Source: Bacteroidales bacterium
GTDB taxonomy: Bacteria > Bacteroidota > Bacteroidia > Bacteroidales > M50B96
DNA: 36,724 nt
NCBI GenBank assembly: GCA_021740905.1
Contig: JAIOYV010000068.1
Span: forward strand, 1 to 36,724
Direction of reading: 5' to 3'
Below the pieces are notes generated by a model. That model made no database searches and was not told the DNA's origin. It saw only the letters and a program-made list of their open reading frames with translations. Within the stretch, counting starts at the first letter, position 1; every line of letters starts with the position of its first letter. The position numbers and the translations under genes are program-made. Positions 33,062 through 36,724 of this stretch are shown here, one piece after another.

Positions 33062-33805
33062 TTACACAAAAAAGGTTGATATTGTCTCTCTGCTTTTTTC
33101 AAATTTCTTTCTATCAAAAGCATATAACATGGCCGGTTTGTGGGCCACACCATTCTGTTTTTCGCCAAGGGGGACAATATAATCGGCCTTGCTCATTTTC
33201 TTCCTGAAATTTCGTTTGTCGAGATTTGTGCCCAGGATTAATTCATACATCGACTGTAATTGCATGAAGGTGAATTTTTCGGGGAGCAATTCAAAGGCGA
33301 TTACATTTTGAAGTATCATATCCATTTGCAGGGCTTCGCGGGCATGTTCAAGGATATGTGAATGATCGAAAGCAAGGTTGTTGGCATTATCAACATTTAT
33401 CCATCGAAGCTTATCCTTGATCATGGACTGATCGGGATTAAGCTTGTCAATCCTGATAAGGGCATAATAAGCAACTGTAACTACCCGGTGGATATTAACA
33501 CCATAATGCCGTTCGACCCACTCTTTTTCTTCACCGTTTTTTATCCGATCCGGATTGCCAAAAGCATGAAACTGTTTCAGGCAAACATTTTTAAGACCGG
33601 TAAGCTCATTTAAAACCTGATAAGCTGAATCATCGAGATTCTTATCTTCAGCCACCAAGCTTCCCGGAAATTTTAAATTCTTATTTCCCGGATACTCATT
33701 ATGAAATATGTCCCGCTCGTATACCAGAATTTTCAAAGCCTGTTCGTTGAGGTCTAAGCCAAAAATGACACAATCGACAGATAATGATGGATTATATTCA
33801 CTCAT
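33062..33805 (-). CDS. NUDIX-domain transcriptional regulator (NrtR/AraR-like), probable fucose regulator
   Basis: The 247-residue protein combines an N-terminal NUDIX fold (about 8-150: VDCVIFGLDLNEQALKILVY, KFPGSLVAEDKNLDDSAY) with a C-terminal winged helix (about 165-240: LLPEKFTFMQLQSMYELI, NLDKRNFRKKMSKADYIVPL). The NUDIX box is broken: after Gly48 and Glu53 the RExxEE part reads YQVLNEL, so the domain should bind rather than hydrolyse its ligand. This architecture is that of NrtR-family repressors, including the arabinose regulator AraR of Bacteroides. It is the first gene of the fucose operon and directly follows a 27-nt palindrome on its own promoter, which points to autoregulation and control of all nine genes. 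The ligand may be L-fucose or an intermediate; that is inference. Confidence 0.92.
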   Translation of the reverse strand: MSEYNPSLSVDCVIFGLDLNEQALKILVYERDIFHNEYPGNKNLKFPGSLVAEDKNLDDSAYQVLNELTGLKNVCLKQFHAFGNPDRIKNGEEKEWVERHYGVNIHRVVTVAYYALIRIDKLNPDQSMIKDKLRWINVDNANNLAFDHSHILEHAREALQMDMILQNVIAFELLPEKFTFMQLQSMYELILGTNLDKRNFRKKMSKADYIVPLGEKQNGVAHKPAMLYAFDRKKFEKSRETISTFFV

Positions 33806-33806
33806 C

Positions 33807-33833
33807 TTGTTAGTGTAAATTAAACACTAACAA
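33807..33833. promoter_or_regulatory. Palindromic operator for the NUDIX regulator
   Basis: TTGTTAGTGT (33807-33816) and ACACTAACAA (33824-33833) form perfect 10-bp arms with a 7-nt AT spacer. The palindrome starts 1 nt upstream of the regulator ATG and overlaps the first bases of the -7 box, so a bound dimer would cover the transcription start. No second copy was seen elsewhere in the window. Confidence 0.82.
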
Positions 33834-33861
33834 AAATAGATATTTGTTGGTATTTGCCAAA
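33831..33861 (-). promoter_or_regulatory. Bacteroidota promoter of the fucose operon
   Basis: On the minus strand a -33 box TTTG (33861-33858) and a -7 box TATTTTTG (33838-33831, matching TAnnTTTG) are separated by 19 nt. This is the spacing of the primary Bacteroidota sigma factor. The start point would fall inside the palindromic operator, giving a leader of about 20 nt. Confidence 0.75.
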
Positions 33862-34070
33862 TGGGATAAATAAATAAAAGTCAGCTAAAATAATGACCCT
33901 AAATCTGACTTGTAAAAATTTGGAGTAAACGGATTTACACTTATTTTTAATACAATAGGTTTAAATCTCAATGAATAAAGAAAGAAAAGCATTCCTTGGA
34001 TATTTAACAACTCATACTATTCTCCCTAATCACCCAATCTACATAATTGCCAACTCTACTCACTTACTTC

Positions 34071-36560
34071 TCAACCAAATCTCACAACCGTAATACCTGC
34101 CCCGCCAAACTCTACATGCTCATCGCCAAACCAGGTAACCAGATCAACAGTGCGAAGGTATTCGCGGATAAATTGCCTGAGTATCCCACTTCCGGTACCA
34201 TGGAGGATTTTCACTTCTCGTTCATTCAGTGTGATGCACTCGTCGATGTATTCGTAGACTTTGGGCATGGCCTCTTCTGTTCGCAAGCCTCGCAAATCGA
34301 TTGTAGATTTGAAATTCATCCTTTTGTTGTGCAGGTTCCAGCCCAGGTTTACCGTGCTCCTCTCCTGCCCTCTTGTAAGTTCCCGATATTGATTGTTAGA
34401 AATTTTCTCCACCTTATTTTTCGCAATACTGGTCATCAGGTTTCCAAAGGCCACGATGTAATCTTTATCGTTCATTTCGACAATTTCGCCAGCCGTTTCC
34501 GAATCTTTCAACACAACCTTGTCGCCTATTGTAATGGTATTTTTTATATTCCGAAGACGTGCTTCTTCGCTCGCTTCATGGTCAACTTGCTTCGGATATT
34601 TTCGACGGATGGCTTTTTCTTTCTTCTGAAAATCGTCGAGTTTCTGCCCTAACGACTTTTCTTTGTCCGCCATTTCCTTATCAAACTCCTTTTTGAAATC
34701 TTCCAGCTCCTGCCGCGCCTTCCGGGTTGCTTCTTTGTCGGCCTGATTTTCGCGAATAATACGGATAGTGTTTTCGATCATCTTGTTCGCACTGGCCAAA
34801 AGTTGGCCTGCCTCGTCTTTTGCTTCCTGGATAATCTTTTTCCTCTCCTTCTTCGACCGCTTGTTTTCATCGGCCAAATCTTCGAGCAAGGTGTCGAGGC
34901 TTTTCTCCTCCTGCCTGATTTTTTTTCGTTTGGTTTCCCAATATCGCTTGTCGCGGGTAACTTCTTTCAGCAACTTATCGAAACTGATCTGCTCGGTGCC
35001 GACCTTTTCTTCTGCCGATTTTAAAAGGTGCTCGGGCAGTCCAATCTTACGGGCAATCTCGAAAGCAAACGAACTGCCCGGTTTACCAATTTGTAGTTGA
35101 AACAGTGGCTCCATCCGATTATGGTCGTACAACATGGCCCCGTTGATAATCCCCTTCGATTGGGAGGCATAATGTTTAAGGTTGGTGTAGTGTGTGGTAA
35201 TCACGCCAAAGCTTTCGCGCTGATTCAGTTCATCTAAAATGGATTCGGCGATGGCCCCTCCCAGCAAAGGCTCGGTACCAGCCCCAAATTCATCAATTAA
35301 AATCAGGCTTTTCTCATCCGCATTCTTCACAAAATTCTTCATGCTCAACAAATGCGAACTGTAAGTGCTCAAATCGTTGTCGATGGATTGTTCGTCGCCT
35401 ATATCGATAAAGATGCTATTGAATATTCCCATCTGCGAACTTTCGTGCATAGGCACCAGCAAACCACACTGGAACATATACTGGAGCAAACCGGTTGTTT
35501 TAAGGCAAACCGATTTTCCTCCGGCATTGGGGCCTGAGATGAGCAAGATCCGGTCATCCTTATTCAATTCGATGGTGAGTGGCACCACTTTTTTCTTTTC
35601 CTTTCTGAAATGCAGATAGAGCAACGGATGCCTGCTGTTCTTCCAATCGATGATAGGTTCCTCAACAATGCTGGGCCGCACAGATTCCAGGAGAATAGCA
35701 AGCCTGGCTTTTGCCCTGATAAAGTCGATAATGGCCAAAAAATTATAGGCAAGTAAGAGGTCTTCGAGATAAGGCCTGATAAACTCGCTGATTTCGTGGA
35801 GCACTTTTAGTATTTCGCGCTGCTCGGCATATTCAAGCTCGCGGATTTCATTATTCGTTTCAAAAATCTCGGCTGGCTCCACAAAGGCTGTTTTTCCGGT
35901 AGCCGATTCATCATGGATAAATCCCTTTATGGCCCGTTTTTTAGCCGCCGTCACAGGGATTACCAGGCGGCCATTTCGAAGAGTCAAAGTTGTATCCTTT
36001 TCGACAATGCCGTCCTGCTGGGCTTGTTTTAGGAGGCTGCTCATCCGACTGGTCACCGCATATTGTTTCGACAATAAATCAGACCGTATCTGTTTTAAGC
36101 CAGGGGAGGCATTATCACGTATCCTTCCTGTCTTGGTCATCACCATGTCTATTTTTTCAAGCAACATGGGATGTAGCGAAATGTCTTTTATCAGATCGCA
36201 AAGAAAGGGGAATTCGTCCTCGTTAAGTTTTTTCAGGAAACGATACACCGAGAAAATGGCTTCCAGCGAGCGTTTGAAATCGAACAACTCAGCCAATTCG
36301 AGATAGCTGCCGATTATCCTAAGTTTTTTCAGATAAGGTGTTACATCGAAATAGAAGTCGATGGGGAAATCTGCCTCACTTTGAAGGACAGAACAAAACT
36401 CGGCAGTCTGTCCAGTTAATTTGGTGATGGCGGCAAAATTGTCGGTAAACCTTATCCCGGCTACTTTCTTTCGGCCTAGCTCGCTCAGGCAATCATCGCT
36501 CAACAATTGCCTGATGCGGTCGAAGCCAATTTTCGTTTCAAAATTATTTGGGTATATCAC
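34071..36560 (-). CDS. mutS2: MutS2 family ATPase with Smr domain
   Basis: MutS2 proteins bind branched or stalled-ribosome-linked substrates; in some species they suppress recombination and in others act in ribosome rescue. The 829-residue protein has the lever and clamp helices (about 1-320), Walker A GPNAGGKS (343-350), Walker B LILIDEFGAGTEP near 420-430, a long Lys/Glu-rich coiled coil (about 515-665), a KOW-like stretch (about 670-720: GDKVVLKDSETAGEIVEM) and a C-terminal Smr domain (about 750-829) with TIDLRGLRTEEA and ILHGTGSGIL. It lacks the mismatch-reading N-terminal domain of MutS, as expected. The start is GTG at 36560; the next in-frame Met is far inside. It is unrelated to the sugar genes and marks the edge of the locus. 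Confidence 0.95.
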   Translation of the reverse strand: MIYPNNFETKIGFDRIRQLLSDDCLSELGRKKVAGIRFTDNFAAITKLTGQTAEFCSVLQSEADFPIDFYFDVTPYLKKLRIIGSYLELAELFDFKRSLEAIFSVYRFLKKLNEDEFPFLCDLIKDISLHPMLLEKIDMVMTKTGRIRDNASPGLKQIRSDLLSKQYAVTSRMSSLLKQAQQDGIVEKDTTLTLRNGRLVIPVTAAKKRAIKGFIHDESATGKTAFVEPAEIFETNNEIRELEYAEQREILKVLHEISEFIRPYLEDLLLAYNFLAIIDFIRAKARLAILLESVRPSIVEEPIIDWKNSRHPLLYLHFRKEKKKVVPLTIELNKDDRILLISGPNAGGKSVCLKTTGLLQYMFQCGLLVPMHESSQMGIFNSIFIDIGDEQSIDNDLSTYSSHLLSMKNFVKNADEKSLILIDEFGAGTEPLLGGAIAESILDELNQRESFGVITTHYTNLKHYASQSKGIINGAMLYDHNRMEPLFQLQIGKPGSSFAFEIARKIGLPEHLLKSAEEKVGTEQISFDKLLKEVTRDKRYWETKRKKIRQEEKSLDTLLEDLADENKRSKKERKKIIQEAKDEAGQLLASANKMIENTIRIIRENQADKEATRKARQELEDFKKEFDKEMADKEKSLGQKLDDFQKKEKAIRRKYPKQVDHEASEEARLRNIKNTITIGDKVVLKDSETAGEIVEMNDKDYIVAFGNLMTSIAKNKVEKISNNQYRELTRGQERSTVNLGWNLHNKRMNFKSTIDLRGLRTEEAMPKVYEYIDECITLNEREVKILHGTGSGILRQFIREYLRTVDLVTWFGDEHVEFGGAGITVVRFG

Positions 36561-36724
36561 AATAAATCCTTGGTACTATCAAATTATTCACAGCTATTCC
36601 TTATGAATTTAACTTTTGCCCTAACAGCCTGACAGCAAAGCCTTATAGTGAGCACCCTAAAAAACAATCTTCGCGCTATTTTTAAGGGATTTGAGGCGGC
36701 ATCTCAGGTTTTTTGATACAAATT

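Noticed and set aside
33890-34070. Rho-independent terminator for mutS2
   Set aside because: Only a weak 5-bp-arm GTAAA/TTTAC pair and AT-rich sequence are present; no stable stem with a U tract.

Overview
The window reads as a Bacteroidota chromosome segment, plausibly a marine or gut Marinilabiliales-type bacterium; the order is a guess. Supporting signs are many short-leader lipoproteins, A-rich start regions without Shine-Dalgarno sites, a promoter of the Bacteroidota form (TTTG, 19 nt, TAnnTTTG), and the gene families present. Every convincing gene lies on the minus strand, so transcription runs from high to low coordinates. No tRNA, rRNA or CRISPR was seen.

Layout in transcription order. 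(1) 36560-34071: MutS2-type ATPase with a C-terminal Smr domain, a housekeeping gene. (2) 33861-23101: a tight nine-gene L-fucose operon with gaps of 16-46 nt. It holds a NUDIX-type regulator under a palindromic operator, a GH29 alpha-L-fucosidase, a class II aldolase, FucP, FucU, a nucleotidyltransferase-GHMP kinase fusion, FucI, FucK and a second GH29 with a discoidin-like domain. (3) 22944-14779: an oxidative sugar module with two DUF1080 (3-keto-disaccharide hydrolase) proteins, three Gfo/Idh/MocA oxidoreductases (two with Tat-like leaders), a DoxX-like membrane protein and an exported sugar isomerase/epimerase-like TIM barrel. Repeat-rich spacers separate its units. (4) 14536-7280: GH95 alpha-L-fucosidase, S1-type sulfatase, a REP-associated tyrosine transposase (RAYT) and a NagB-like/PIG-L fusion. 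(5) 7279-4348: an AT-rich accessory patch with DUF1016 remnants, a PD-(D/E)XK-like protein and two unknown proteins. (6) 4159-126: a GH3 glycosidase with a PA14 insert and a third, shortened GH29.

Together the genes suggest removal of (sulfated) L-fucose from glycans outside the cytoplasm by three GH29, one GH95 and a sulfatase. Fucose would enter by FucP and pass through FucU, FucI, FucK and the aldolase. The oxidative module may open glycosidic bonds by C3 oxidation and elimination. No SusC/SusD pair, hybrid two-component system or ECF sigma/anti-sigma pair is present, so this is not a canonical PUL. No lactaldehyde reductase or dehydrogenase is visible either.

The most unusual points are: a REP-type palindrome read as protein both inside the RAYT gene and as the sulfatase C-terminus; a palindrome with compensatory changes inside DUF1016 coding DNA; a 10-bp-arm operator lying on the -7 box of the fucose operon; the nucleotidyltransferase-GHMP kinase fusion among fucose genes; and a DoxX gene overlapping an exported oxidoreductase gene.
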